Assembly (NCBI GenBank): GCA_017456765.1
Contig: JAFTIR010000015.1
Span: 1-42,870 of the forward strand
Direction: 5' to 3'
From: Clostridia bacterium
Lineage (GTDB): Bacteria; Bacillota; Clostridia; Oscillospirales; CAG-382
DNA: 42,870 nt
Shown: positions 13,838 to 23,313 of the stretch, in pieces
Position numbering within the stretch: position 1 is the stretch's first letter
Layout: each line of letters starts with the position of its first letter
Program-made: the position numbers and the translations under genes
Notes under the pieces: model-generated
Database searches by the model: none
What the model was told of the DNA's origin: nothing
Seen by the model: the letters and a program-made list of their open reading frames with translations, nothing else

Positions 13838-16249
13838 ATGTCAAGATACATAGAAAAAGTAGAGAATATGACGCTTCCGGCACTGCCTATGAGGGGGCTT
13901 GTAATTTTCCCCGGAGTGCCTACAAGCTTTGAAATTAACAATAAACGCTCGGTGGCGGCGATGAAGGCTGCGGCAATGTATGGGGGAAACATATTCCTTT
14001 CCTGCGTAAAGAATGCAGATAAACCAGCCGAAAAGCCTGAAATGTATGAGGTGGGCGTTGTTGCAAGACTCAAGCAATCACTCAAACTTCCCGACGGAAA
14101 CTACAGACTTTTGGTAGAAGCAATGAAGAGAGCCGAAATTTCCGAAGTTGTGAGGGAAGAGGAATATCCCACAGTAAATGTCCTTGTGAAGAGTATATTT
14201 CTTAATGATGACGGCGGAATACGCGGTCAGGCACTTGTGGCTGAAGCGCTTGAGGCTTTTCAGAGCTATATCAAGTTTATGCCAAAGATTTCAAACGAGG
14301 TTGTTGTCAGCGTTCAGGCTATAACCGACCCCGGAATTCTTGCGGATTTTATTGCCGCAAATGTGCTTTTCAGATATGAAGATAAACAGGCAATACTTGA
14401 AGAGAGCGATCCGCTTAAGAGACTCGAAAGGCTTATTGTTATCCTTGAGCAGGAGAGGGAAGTGCTTTCGCTCAGAAGTGATTTGCATGATAAGGTAAGA
14501 GAGAGACTTAATGACAATCAGAGAGAGTATTTTCTCAAGGAACAGCTCAAGGTTATTCACGAAGAGCTTGGCATGGCGGGTGATACCGATGAGGACGGTT
14601 TCTTTGCAAGGATAGAGCAATCGGCATTTTCCGATGAAATAAAGGAAAGACTTGCAAAGGAAGCTAATAAATTAGGCAAAATGCCTTTCGGCTCGTCCGA
14701 GAGCAGTGTTATAAGAAACTTCCTTGAGACGATTCTTGAACTTCCTGTCGGCGTTTACACAAAGGATGTATTTGACGTAGCCAAGGCAAGAAAAATCCTT
14801 GACCGTGACCACAATGGCATGGAAAAGGTCAAGGAAAGAATCCTTGAATACATAGCTGTAAAGCAGTTATCTCCCGAGCTCAAAGGGCAGGTAATCTGTC
14901 TTGTAGGCCCTCCCGGCGTAGGTAAATCCTCCATTGCATCCTCTATTGCAAGTGCGATGGGAAGAAATTTTGTGAGAATTTCTCTCGGCGGTGTCAGAGA
15001 TGAGGCAGACATCCGAGGTCACAGAAAGACATATATCGGAGCGATGCCCGGTAGAATTGCCGAAGGAATGACAAGAGCAAAGAGCATGAATCCCGTCGTG
15101 CTTCTCGACGAGATTGATAAACTGTCCCGTGATTCCCACGGCGACCCTGCATCTGCTCTTCTCGAGGTTCTGGATTCTGATCAGAACAAATCCTTCCGCG
15201 ACCACTTCCTTGAAATACCCCTTGATATTTCGGAATGTATTTTTATTGCAACTGCAAACAATGCGGAAACTATTCCCGATGCACTTTATGACAGAATGGA
15301 AGTAATCAATCTTCCTTCCTATACAAGAAATGAAAAACTTGCCATCTGTAAGGATCATCTGCTTCCCAAGCAACTCAAGCGTCACGGTCTTACAAAGAGA
15401 AATCTCAGCCTTTCCGATGATGCGATATTTGAGCTTATTGACGGATATACAAAAGAAGCAGGCGTGAGAAACCTTGAGAGAGAAACAGCTTCTCTTATCC
15501 GTAAGATTGCCATGAAGATTGCGACGGAAGAAAAGAAGAGCTTCAAGATTTCGGCAAAGCATATCCCATCTCTTATGGGACCGAGAAAGTCAAAGCCGGA
15601 TCCTGTGCTTTCCGAAAACACGGTGGGTGTTGTAAACGGTCTTGCTTGGACTGCTCTTGGCGGCGAAATTCTTCAGATTGAAGCCTTATCAATGCCGGGT
15701 ACGGGTAAATTTGTTCTTACAGGCAGTCTTGGCGATGTTATGAAGGAATCGGCACAGGCGGCTGAAAGCTATATCAGAAAGCATCTGTCGGAGCTTGGTA
15801 TAAAGAATGCCGAATTCTTCAAGGATACAGACCTTCACATTCATGTTCCGGAGGGTGCAATTCCCAAGGACGGCCCGAGTGCAGGCGTTACAATGGTAAG
15901 TGCCATTGTGTCTGAGCTTTCCGGAAGAAAAGCACGGTATGATGTTGCAATGACGGGTGAGGTTACTCTTACTGGCAGAGTTTTACCTATTGGCGGACTT
16001 CGTGAAAAGACCATGGCGGCATATAAAAACGGTATGAAGGTTGTGCTTATTCCCTATGACAACATTCCCGACCTTCATGAGGTTGACCCTGTTGTCAAGG
16101 AGACGATTACATTTGTTCCCGTAAAGCATGTGTCTGAGGTGCTCGAGGTTGTTCTTGAGCCTGTACATGAAATGGCTCGTGATGAAGCTCATCCCGAAAT
16201 GTTCGCACATGAAAATGTTGTGGCAGTCTGCCATAATGCTACCGTTTAA
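13838..16249 (+). CDS. lon: ATP-dependent protease LonA
   Basis: An 803-residue serine protease with the full LonA layout: an N-terminal LON substrate domain (LPALPMRGLVIFPG at the start) to about 200, a coiled-coil with NDNQREYFLKEQLKVI, the AAA+ module with Walker A GPPGVGKSS near 355 and VVLLDEIDKL, and the protease domain with the Ser-Lys dyad Ser681 (DGPSAGVT) and Lys724 (GLREKT). It degrades damaged and regulatory proteins in the cytoplasm. There is no transmembrane insertion, so it is not LonB. engB follows after 19 bases, as in Bacillus lonA-ysxC. Confidence 0.97.
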   Translation: MSRYIEKVENMTLPALPMRGLVIFPGVPTSFEINNKRSVAAMKAAAMYGGNIFLSCVKNADKPAEKPEMYEVGVVARLKQSLKLPDGNYRLLVEAMKRAEISEVVREEEYPTVNVLVKSIFLNDDGGIRGQALVAEALEAFQSYIKFMPKISNEVVVSVQAITDPGILADFIAANVLFRYEDKQAILEESDPLKRLERLIVILEQEREVLSLRSDLHDKVRERLNDNQREYFLKEQLKVIHEELGMAGDTDEDGFFARIEQSAFSDEIKERLAKEANKLGKMPFGSSESSVIRNFLETILELPVGVYTKDVFDVAKARKILDRDHNGMEKVKERILEYIAVKQLSPELKGQVICLVGPPGVGKSSIASSIASAMGRNFVRISLGGVRDEADIRGHRKTYIGAMPGRIAEGMTRAKSMNPVVLLDEIDKLSRDSHGDPASALLEVLDSDQNKSFRDHFLEIPLDISECIFIATANNAETIPDALYDRMEVINLPSYTRNEKLAICKDHLLPKQLKRHGLTKRNLSLSDDAIFELIDGYTKEAGVRNLERETASLIRKIAMKIATEEKKSFKISAKHIPSLMGPRKSKPDPVLSENTVGVVNGLAWTALGGEILQIEALSMPGTGKFVLTGSLGDVMKESAQAAESYIRKHLSELGIKNAEFFKDTDLHIHVPEGAIPKDGPSAGVTMVSAIVSELSGRKARYDVAMTGEVTLTGRVLPIGGLREKTMAAYKNGMKVVLIPYDNIPDLHEVDPVVKETITFVPVKHVSEVLEVVLEPVHEMARDEAHPEMFAHENVVAVCHNATV

Positions 16250-16268
16250 TTCCGAAAGGAAGAAAAGT

Positions 16269-16898
16269 ATGAATTTACAGAAAGCCAATTTAATAATGAC
16301 GGCAGGACTTCCCAAACAGCTTCCCGGCATTATGCGCCCCGAGATTCCTCAGGTTGCCATGTGCGGAAGGAGTAATGTTGGAAAGTCGTCGCTGATAAAT
16401 AAAATGCTCGGCAGAAAAAAACTCGCGAGAGTCAGTGCAGAACCAGGCAAGACTATTACCGTGAACTGCTATGACATTGACTCGTCTTTATATCTTGTTG
16501 ACCTTCCCGGTTACGGATATGCAAAGAGGTCCTTTTCCGAGCGTGAAAAGTGGAAAAAACTTATCGACAGATATTTTGAAACACCGGGAGAAAGACTATA
16601 TCTTCAGCTTGTAGACCTGAAAGTCGGACTTACAAAGGACGATGAGGCGATGGTTAATTTTCTCGTTGCCGAGGATTTGCCCTTTGCGGTGGTTTGCACA
16701 AAGGCGGACAAGCTCAATAAAACAAACAAAACAAAAAATCTCGAAGCCATAAGAAATCATCCCCTTATCCCCGAAGATGCAGAGGTTATTGCCTTTTCAT
16801 CGCAAACAGGAGAGGGCGTTGAAGAATTGTGGGAGATTATCAATCAGTTCGTTGATTTTGTAAACGGAGTTCCCGTTGATGAAGAAACGGCAGAATAA
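16269..16898 (+). CDS. engB: Ribosome biogenesis GTPase EngB/YsxC
   Basis: A 209-residue TrmE-Era-EngA-YihA type GTPase. G motifs are all present: GRSNVGKSS (33-41), GKTITVN, DLPGYGYAKR, TKADKLN and the SSQTGEGV loop. EngB is an essential large-subunit assembly factor in Bacillus. The start is the ATG after GAAAGGAAG; longer in-frame upstream sequence belongs to the lon region. lysA follows after 15 bases, so lon-engB-lysA may be one operon. Confidence 0.96.
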   Translation: MNLQKANLIMTAGLPKQLPGIMRPEIPQVAMCGRSNVGKSSLINKMLGRKKLARVSAEPGKTITVNCYDIDSSLYLVDLPGYGYAKRSFSEREKWKKLIDRYFETPGERLYLQLVDLKVGLTKDDEAMVNFLVAEDLPFAVVCTKADKLNKTNKTKNLEAIRNHPLIPEDAEVIAFSSQTGEGVEELWEIINQFVDFVNGVPVDEETAE

Positions 16899-16913
16899 AA
16901 GAAGGAACCTAAA

Positions 16914-18218
16914 TTGAACACACAGCTTTTACACAACAATTATTCTATTAACGACAAAGGACATTTTGAAGTCTGCGGTCATGATACAGTGCTTCTTGCA
17001 GAAAAGTACGGCACACCTCTTTATGTTATCGACGAAGACAAGGTAAGAGAAATGTGCAGAACTTATAAAAATGCAGTAGAAAAATATTTTGACAATGCCG
17101 ATATTCTCTACGCAAGCAAAGCACTCTCTTTCAAAGGAATGTACAAGATTGCCGCAGAGGAAGGAATGTGCGTTGATGCTGTTTCCATCGGTGAAATTTA
17201 TACTGCAATAAGTGCAGGATTTACTGCAGAGCGTATTTATTTCCACGGCAACAACAAAATGAAAGAAGACATTGAATTTGCCATAAAGAACGGTGTCGGG
17301 TGCTTTGTTGCCGACAACAAGGGTGAGCTTGATTTCATTGACGGGATTGCCGGAAATGAAGGCAAAATTCAGAATGTACTTCTCAGAATCACCCCCGGTA
17401 TTGACCCGCATACCCACGCAAAAATTGCGACAGGTAATGTGGACTCAAAATTTGGCGAGGCAATCGAAACGGGACAGGCTCTCGATTTTGTAAAGCACGC
17501 TCTTTCAAAGAAAAACGTAAATCTTCTCGGCATCCATTGTCATGTCGGTTCACAGAGCTTTGACCCCCAGCCTTTTATTGATGCCTGCGAAATTATGACA
17601 AAATTTGCTTCCGAAATCAAGGCAAAATGCGGATATGAAATAAAAGTACTTGACCTTGGCGGTGGCTTTGGTGTAAGATATTTGCCGGAGCAGGAAAATC
17701 TTGACATAGAATGGATGATAGGTGAAATTGCCAAGACTGTCAAGAAGACAGTTGCCGAAAACGGTCTTGCAATGCCTAAAATCATGTTTGAACCCGGCAG
17801 AAGTCTTGCCGCTGCGGCAGGTGTTACGCTCTATACCGTAGGTCACATTAAAACAATCCCCGGGTACAAGAATTATATTCCCGTAAACGGCGGTATGACA
17901 GATAATCCGAGGTACGCACTTTACGAAGCACCTTACTATTGTCTTATTGCCAACAAAGCAAACAAAGAAATGAATTTTCATGCGGATGTTGTAGGCTCCT
18001 GCTGTGAAAGCGGAGATATAATCCAGCCTGACGTGGACATTCAAGATGCAGAGTACGGCGATATACTCGCTGTATGCGTTACGGGAGCATATAATTACTC
18101 AATGTCATCAAATTATAACAGATTTCTTAAACCTGCACTCGTTCTTGTATCGAAGGACGGGGTAAGAGTAGGGGTTAAGAGAGAAACGCTTGAAGATGTT
18201 GTGAGAAATGATATTTAA
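16914..18218 (+). CDS. lysA: Diaminopimelate decarboxylase
   Basis: A 434-residue PLP enzyme of fold type III that makes L-lysine from meso-diaminopimelate. The PLP lysine is Lys69 in ILYASKALS; the phosphate-binding glycine loop is LDLGGGFGVRY; the EPGRSL motif and the active-site GSCCESGD follow. The start appears to be TTG at 16914: AGAAGG stands 8 bases upstream, the N-terminus then has normal length, and no ATG is available before conserved sequence. A weak start may limit expression. No lysine riboswitch is present in the 15-base gap after engB. Confidence 0.94.
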   Translation: MNTQLLHNNYSINDKGHFEVCGHDTVLLAEKYGTPLYVIDEDKVREMCRTYKNAVEKYFDNADILYASKALSFKGMYKIAAEEGMCVDAVSIGEIYTAISAGFTAERIYFHGNNKMKEDIEFAIKNGVGCFVADNKGELDFIDGIAGNEGKIQNVLLRITPGIDPHTHAKIATGNVDSKFGEAIETGQALDFVKHALSKKNVNLLGIHCHVGSQSFDPQPFIDACEIMTKFASEIKAKCGYEIKVLDLGGGFGVRYLPEQENLDIEWMIGEIAKTVKKTVAENGLAMPKIMFEPGRSLAAAAGVTLYTVGHIKTIPGYKNYIPVNGGMTDNPRYALYEAPYYCLIANKANKEMNFHADVVGSCCESGDIIQPDVDIQDAEYGDILAVCVTGAYNYSMSSNYNRFLKPALVLVSKDGVRVGVKRETLEDVVRNDI

Positions 18219-18233
18219 AAGGAGTTGTGTCGA

Positions 18234-19466
18234 ATGAAAAGAGCTTTATTTTCAACTTTGCTTATATTGTCGGTTTGTTGTATTCTTTGTTCATGTATGC
18301 TTACAATGACTTCTCAAATGCTCAATGAAGAAAAGTTCGAAAAAGACGAGATAGATAGGCCGGAAGAAATTACTGTCACAGAAGAACCGGAAGAAGTATA
18401 TTTTGAAGAATTCGCTGTTAACGTTGTATCCGAAAATGAGCCTTTTTCAGTTTCATTTTCGGGCTATGAAGGCGGTACTGTCTATTATACTCTTGACGGT
18501 ACATTCCCATATGACGGAGACTATATTTTGGGAAAAGAGCTTGAAAATCCCGAAAAGCTGGTGCTTCCGGCAGGGAAAACATGGCTGAGAGCTGTTTGTG
18601 TTGATGAGGACGGTAATAAGAGCAGCGTTGTGTCGGAAAACTTCGAAGTCAGCAGACTTTGTGTAAACAAGAATACATCTTTAATAGGATATAACAATTA
18701 TCTTGAATTTGCGGTACTTGGCGGAGAGATTACCGAGTATGTTTCAATTTATAACCGTTTCACAGAAGAATATTCAAAGAAATCATATGTGGGCGACATA
18801 CAAAAAATTGTGACAGGCGTTCAGGAATCTTCTTTGAAGAATGAAATTGGTTCGGAAAACTATGATAAGATTATGAACACGGTAAGTGCAGATGTTGCCG
18901 CTTCAATAGCAAACGAGGTAAACATAGATGAGCTTTATGTTTACGTAAGAAATAAGGGATATACACAACCGTATTTTTACAGCTTCATTGACGGAAAGCC
19001 GTATAAGGAAGATGAGGATTGTGGAATATATCTGAACGCAAAATCAAATGAGGTAGCTTCTCCTGCACCTGACGGAGGACTCTACAGCATTGAGGGGACT
19101 GCTTTTGATGCGGGAGATTTCATTCTCTGCTGCGAAAAATCCGGCGAAGACTTTTACCTGAGAAAATATTACAAAGATGAAAGAGAATCGGAAACACTTT
19201 TGTGTTCCGCTTCTGATGTCGGAACGCTCTATCCCACGGCAGTTCTCGGACAGTACGCGTTTATCACTTCGGAAAACAAAGATAAATATATATATGACAT
19301 GGAAAATCAACAGTTTGCTCAAAATACGTTGCTTGAAAAGTATGATGCAACCGAATTTCTCGGTGTTGTGCCAAACGCTTTTTACGGAAAAAAGTATGAA
19401 GGCAGAGGGTATGTTGCAAAAAGAATTCCGTATGAAGAAATAGCAACGCTTTTTACAGTTGAATAA
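18234..19466 (+). CDS. Putative lipoprotein with chitobiase-like C-terminal-type domain
   Basis: A 410-residue lipoprotein: a signal peptide with lipobox LCSC (Cys20), then a Glu-rich linker, then a small beta domain at about 60-140 with [17 protein letters not shown] and [14 protein letters not shown]. That pattern is the CHB_HEX_C-type domain, often carried on surface proteins. The remaining ~270 residues are not recognised. The start is the ATG with AAAGGAG 9 bases upstream. It lies 15 bases after lysA and 34 before glyQS without terminators, so cotranscription is likely, but the function is unknown. Confidence 0.85.
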   Translation: MKRALFSTLLILSVCCILCSCMLTMTSQMLNEEKFEKDEIDRPEEITVTEEPEEVYFEEFAVNVVSENEPFSVSFSGYEGGTVYYTLDGTFPYDGDYILGKELENPEKLVLPAGKTWLRAVCVDEDGNKSSVVSENFEVSRLCVNKNTSLIGYNNYLEFAVLGGEITEYVSIYNRFTEEYSKKSYVGDIQKIVTGVQESSLKNEIGSENYDKIMNTVSADVAASIANEVNIDELYVYVRNKGYTQPYFYSFIDGKPYKEDEDCGIYLNAKSNEVASPAPDGGLYSIEGTAFDAGDFILCCEKSGEDFYLRKYYKDERESETLLCSASDVGTLYPTAVLGQYAFITSENKDKYIYDMENQQFAQNTLLEKYDATEFLGVVPNAFYGKKYEGRGYVAKRIPYEEIATLFTVE

Positions 19467-19500
19467 AAAAATTTACCATAAAGAAAAGGAAGAAAAGACA

Positions 19501-20901
19501 ATGTTAAAGAACACAGAAAAGTCAATGGACAAGATCGTAGCATTTTGTAAAAACAGAGGTTATGTATTTGCAGGCAGTGAAATCTACGGTGGTCTTGCAA
19601 ACACATGGGACTACGGCCCTCTTGGTGTTGAACTCAAAAACAATGTAAAGAAAGCATGGTGGAAGAAGTTTGTTCAGGAAAACCCCTACAACGTAGGTCT
19701 TGATGCGGCTATTCTTATGAACCCACAGACATGGGTAGCGTCCGGTCACCTTGGCGGATTCTCCGACCCCCTCATGGACTGCCGTGAATGTCACGAAAGA
19801 TTCAGAGCAGACAAGATTATCGAAGACTGGTGCCATGAAAACAATTTTGAACTCGGCACAAGTGCAGATGCTATGAGCCAGGATGAAATGAAGGCGTTTA
19901 TTGATGAACATAATATTCCCTGTCCCACTTGCGGTAAGCACAACTTTACAGACATCCGTCAGTTCAACCTCATGTTCAAGACATTCCAGGGTGTAACCGA
20001 GGATGCAAAGAACACAGTATATCTCCGTCCCGAAACGGCACAGGGCATTTTCGTAAACTTTGCAAATGTACAGAGAACAACAAGAAGAAAGGTTCCCTTC
20101 GGTATTGCACAGATAGGTAAGTCCTTCAGAAACGAAATCACACCCGGTAACTTCATTTTCCGTGTACGTGAATTTGAACAGATGGAGCTTGAATTCTTCT
20201 GTAAGCCTGACACAGACCTTGAATGGTTTGACTACTGGAGAGCTTACTGCCGTGACTGGCTTCTCAGTCTTGGTATGAAGGAAGAAAACCTTAGACTTCG
20301 TGACCATGATCCCGAAGAGCTTTCCTTCTACTCCAAGGCAACAACAGACTTTGAATTCCTCTTCCCGTTCGGATGGGGTGAACTCTGGGGTATTGCCGAC
20401 AGAACAGACTACGACCTCACACAGCATATTAACACATCCAACAAGGATCTTTCCTACTTCGACCCCGAAACAAACGAAAGATACATTCCTTATGTTGTTG
20501 AACCTTCACTCGGTGTTGAGAGATGCTTCCTCTCATTCCTCTGCGACGCATATGACGAAGAAGAGCTTGAGGGCGGCGATGTAAGAACAGTTCTCAGACT
20601 TCATCCTGCACTTGCGCCCTTCAAGGCTGCGGTTCTTCCTCTTTCAAAGAAGCTCGGCGAAAAGGCAACAGAGCTTTATCATGAACTTCAGAAGAGCTTC
20701 ATGGTTGATTACGACGAAGCAGGCTCTATCGGTAAGAGATATAGAAGAGAAGACGAAATCGGTACTCCTTTCTGTATCACATACGACTTTGAATCCGAAG
20801 AGGATGGCTGCGTAACAATCAGAGAAAGAGACTCCATGACTCAGGAAAGAGTTAAGATTGAAGATGTTAAGGCTTACATCGAAGCAAAGCTCGAATTTTA
20901 G
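19501..20901 (+). CDS. glyQS: Glycyl-tRNA synthetase, alpha2 type
   Basis: A 466-residue class II synthetase of the single-chain dimeric type used by many Firmicutes. Visible motifs are [18 protein letters not shown] near the start (here ending at residue ~38), the cysteine pairs CREC and CPTC of the inserted zinc-like region (about 92-145), motif 2 [17 protein letters not shown], and motif 3 [13 protein letters not shown]. The C-terminal anticodon-binding domain covers about 365-466. AAAGGAAG precedes the ATG. There is no T-box leader in the 34-base gap. The stop codon overlaps the arm of a dispersed inverted repeat. Confidence 0.96.
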   Translation: MLKNTEKSMDKIVAFCKNRGYVFAGSEIYGGLANTWDYGPLGVELKNNVKKAWWKKFVQENPYNVGLDAAILMNPQTWVASGHLGGFSDPLMDCRECHERFRADKIIEDWCHENNFELGTSADAMSQDEMKAFIDEHNIPCPTCGKHNFTDIRQFNLMFKTFQGVTEDAKNTVYLRPETAQGIFVNFANVQRTTRRKVPFGIAQIGKSFRNEITPGNFIFRVREFEQMELEFFCKPDTDLEWFDYWRAYCRDWLLSLGMKEENLRLRDHDPEELSFYSKATTDFEFLFPFGWGELWGIADRTDYDLTQHINTSNKDLSYFDPETNERYIPYVVEPSLGVERCFLSFLCDAYDEEELEGGDVRTVLRLHPALAPFKAAVLPLSKKLGEKATELYHELQKSFMVDYDEAGSIGKRYRREDEIGTPFCITYDFESEEDGCVTIRERDSMTQERVKIEDVKAYIEAKLEF

Positions 20902-20944
20902 TTACTTTCTCTTTGCTGAAAAGAGAAAGTAACCAAAGAGAAAA
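20901..20944 (+). repeat. Dispersed inverted repeat after glyQS
   Basis: GTTACTTTCTCTT (20901-20913) pairs with AAGAGAAAGTAAC (20921-20933), and the CAAAGAGAAAA tail repeats the arm. It overlaps the TAG stop of glyQS and shares 25 of 26 bases with 12874-12900. Confidence 0.8.
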
Positions 20945-20967
20945 GAATTTGGCACTAACTCTTTTTG

Positions 20968-20986
20968 AGCATAAAAAAGATGCTTT
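20968..20986 (+). terminator. Weak candidate terminator after glyQS
   Basis: AGCAT/ATGCT (20968-20972 with 20980-20984) and a short T run. Only five pairs. Confidence 0.35.
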
Positions 20987-21002
20987 TTACACGATTTTAG
21001 CG

Positions 21003-21035
21003 ATTCCCCGATGCCAAACGCCGGCATCGGGGAAT
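21003..21035 (+). repeat. Dispersed hairpin repeat, copy 3
   Basis: The same 13-bp hairpin as 9750-9782, loop AAACGCC, but with a T-A pair replaced by C-G (GATGCC/GGCATC). It ends just before the AAGGTG ribosome site of the acetyltransferase gene. Confidence 0.85.
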
Positions 21036-21051
21036 TATACAAGGTGATACT

Positions 21052-21495
21052 ATGTTAAACATAAGACCCATAACGAAGGACGACAAGGAAATATTCCTTG
21101 CCCTTTCACACGAATTCTACAATTCTCCTGCGGTGCTGTCTCCCATCAAAGAGGAATTCCACGAAAACACATTTAATGAACTTATGCGTAGCCGTGAATA
21201 CCTCGAATGTTATATTCTTGAGTATGACGGACAGCTTGCAGGTTTTGGGCTTCTCAACTTTTCATTCTGCCATGAGGCAGGGGGAAAGATTGTATGGATT
21301 GAGGAGCTTTACATTAGAGAAGACTTCAGAAGTCATGGCATAGGCAGGGCGTTTTTTGCTTTCGTAGAAGAAAATCATCCTGCAATGCGTTATCGACTTG
21401 AGGTTGAAAAGGAAAACGAGAGGGCAGTAAAGCTCTACAAAAAGCTCGGTTATGATTTTCTCGAATATGACCAGATGATAAAAGATGTGGAATAA
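21052..21495 (+). CDS. GNAT family N-acetyltransferase
   Basis: A 147-residue single-domain acetyltransferase. The acetyl-CoA binding motif A is IEELYIREDFRSHGIGRAFF (about 83-102) with the R-x-x-G-I-G loop; the last motif is NERAVKLYKKLGYDFLEYD. The substrate is unknown. AAGGTG stands 6 bases before the ATG. It is bounded upstream by a palindromic repeat and downstream by a terminator, so it is monocistronic; no clear promoter is seen in the 107 bases ahead. Confidence 0.9.
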   Translation: MLNIRPITKDDKEIFLALSHEFYNSPAVLSPIKEEFHENTFNELMRSREYLECYILEYDGQLAGFGLLNFSFCHEAGGKIVWIEELYIREDFRSHGIGRAFFAFVEENHPAMRYRLEVEKENERAVKLYKKLGYDFLEYDQMIKDVE

Positions 21496-21500
21496 AAACG

Positions 21501-21532
21501 GCTCTGCGGAAAAAATCTGCAGAGCTTTTTTT
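21501..21532 (+). terminator. Terminator of the acetyltransferase gene
   Basis: GCTCTGC/GCAGAGC (21501-21507 with 21519-21525) followed by seven T. Confidence 0.85.
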
Positions 21533-21562
21533 AAAAAACACGATAAATATCAAAGAAACTCC

Positions 21563-21591
21563 TTGAAAAACGTAAAAGAGTATGGTACAAT
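21563..21591 (+). promoter_or_regulatory. Promoter of the HTH-like gene-hisS-aspS operon
   Basis: TTGAAA (21563-21568), 17 bp, TACAAT (21586-21591). Confidence 0.75.
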
Positions 21592-21630
21592 ATATTAGTT
21601 AAAATATGTTTGTGCATCGGAGGCGACCTT

Positions 21631-22008
21631 TTGGCAAGAAAAAGTAAGCATTTCAACAAAAAAATCCTTGCAATGCTCATAGAACGTGCAAAAGGGGAGA
21701 GAACGACAAGGGCTTTTGCCGCTGATTGCGGTATAAGCTATGTTCAGCTTCATAAACTTGAAATGTGTCTTCAGGAAAATGCGCCGGGACTCAAATTGCT
21801 CAACAAGCTTGCCGAAAACAGCGAAAACGGTATTGAGCTTGAAGATTATATGTTTGCTTGCGGCGTGGAAGAGCAGACGGTAAAACAGGCCAAAAAAAAG
21901 CCGGTGAAAAAGAGTCTTGATGTGCAGAGTATGTACAACAAGCTGTCTCAGGGACAAAAAAAGACGGTCTATGATTTTATGGACTATCTTCTCAACTATA
22001 AAAAGTAA
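21631..22008 (+). CDS. Putative helix-turn-helix protein ahead of hisS
   Basis: A 125-residue basic protein. Residues about 10-45 (ILAMLIERAKGERTTRAFAADCGISYVQLHKLE, here in part) look like a helix-turn-helix with FAADCGISYVQLHKLE as the recognition region. A Lys-rich linker and a C-terminal helix YNKLSQGQKKTVYDFMDYLL resembling the tail of phage-type repressors follow. The start is TTG at 21631, set by GGAGG 7 bases upstream; no ATG serves. It lies 15 bases before hisS on the same promoter. It may regulate this operon or another gene; I found no palindrome at the promoter. Confidence 0.7.
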   Translation: MARKSKHFNKKILAMLIERAKGERTTRAFAADCGISYVQLHKLEMCLQENAPGLKLLNKLAENSENGIELEDYMFACGVEEQTVKQAKKKPVKKSLDVQSMYNKLSQGQKKTVYDFMDYLLNYKK

Positions 22009-22023
22009 CAAGGAGGAGTAAAA

Positions 22024-23283
22024 ATGCTCCAGAAACCAAAGGGTACGATTGACATTCTGCCAAAGGAAACGGCAGTGTGGCATGAGGTTGAAAAAGTAAT
22101 AAGAGAATGTACTGCGGCTGCAGGCTTCAATGAGATAAGAATACCCACATTTGAACTTTCAAGCGTGTATAAAAGAGGTGTCGGTGATACCACCGATATT
22201 GTGCAGAAGGAAATGTTTACCCTTAATGACAGAGAAGGCACAGAATTCTGCCTTCGTCCCGAGGGTACAGCAGGGGTGGTTCGAAGCGTTATCGAAAACA
22301 GCCTCTACAATGAGCCTATGCCTTTAAAGCTCTACTATCTTGGTCCGTTTTTCAGATATGAAAAGCCCCAGGCAGGCAGAAGCCGTGAGTTTTATCAGTT
22401 CGGCATCGAAATGTTCGGCGCAGAAACGGCAAGTGCGGATGCAGAGGTTATTGCTCTTGGTGACAGAGTTATAAAGAAGCTGGGTCTCAAGGCGAGCCTT
22501 AACATAAACTCTATCGGCTGTCCCGACTGCAGACCTAAGTACCATGATGCACTCAGAGACTACTTCAAGAGCCATGAAGAAGAGCTTTGTGGTACTTGTC
22601 GCGAAAGACTTGTCAAGAATCCTTTGAGAATCCTTGACTGTAAGAGTCCTATTTGCGGTGCGATAGCGGACGGTGCGCCAAAGACTATTGACCATCTCTG
22701 CGAGGGTTGTAACAGTCATTTTGAAACATTAAAGGCAACACTTGATGCACTCGGAATTGAATATGGCATTAACCCCAGAATTGTAAGAGGTCTTGACTAT
22801 TACAGAAAGACTGTATTTGAGTTTATTTCCGATGACATCGGCGCACAGAGTACAGTTTGCGGCGGCGGAAGGTACGATGGACTTGTACAGCAGCTTGACG
22901 GACCTGCTCTCTGCGGTATCGGCTTTGGCATGGGTCTTACAAGAATAATTCTTGCCCTCAAGGCAAAGGCTGAAAAGGGAGAAATTGAGCTTCCGACAGT
23001 CGGCGAGCCGCTTATTTACATTGCTCCCATGGGAGAAAATGGCGTTATGTACGCCATGAAGACGGTGGCTGCTCTTCGCGAAAAGGGAATATATGCCGAA
23101 TGCGATGTGGTGTCAAGAAGTCTTAAGGCACAGATGAAATATGCCGACAAAATAGGTGCGAAGTATGTGCTTGTTGTAGGTGACAATGAACTTGAAAATA
23201 ATATAGGTATTTTGAAGAATATGCGTGACAGAGACGACTCGAAAGAGGTTGAACTCGACGCAGTTGTAAATCTTATCGGTTAG
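22024..23283 (+). CDS. hisS: Histidyl-tRNA synthetase
   Basis: A 419-residue class II synthetase. It starts LQKPKGTIDILP. Motif 2 is FRYEKPQAGRSREFYQFGIE, the histidine-specific A motif is RGLDYYRKTVFEF, and motif 3 covers GFGMGLTRI. The anticodon-binding domain occupies about 325-419. AAGGAGGAGT precedes the ATG. No T-box element is present. aspS follows after 30 bases, the usual hisS-aspS order of Firmicutes. Confidence 0.97.
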   Translation: MLQKPKGTIDILPKETAVWHEVEKVIRECTAAAGFNEIRIPTFELSSVYKRGVGDTTDIVQKEMFTLNDREGTEFCLRPEGTAGVVRSVIENSLYNEPMPLKLYYLGPFFRYEKPQAGRSREFYQFGIEMFGAETASADAEVIALGDRVIKKLGLKASLNINSIGCPDCRPKYHDALRDYFKSHEEELCGTCRERLVKNPLRILDCKSPICGAIADGAPKTIDHLCEGCNSHFETLKATLDALGIEYGINPRIVRGLDYYRKTVFEFISDDIGAQSTVCGGGRYDGLVQQLDGPALCGIGFGMGLTRIILALKAKAEKGEIELPTVGEPLIYIAPMGENGVMYAMKTVAALREKGIYAECDVVSRSLKAQMKYADKIGAKYVLVVGDNELENNIGILKNMRDRDDSKEVELDAVVNLIG

Positions 23284-23313
23284 AAAATAAACCCGAAAGA
23301 GAGGAATGATAAA

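Noticed and set aside
19467..19500. T-box leader before glyQS (and likewise before hisS)
   Set aside because: The gaps are 34 and 15 bases, and the hisS promoter leader is short; no T-box sequence or antiterminator is visible.
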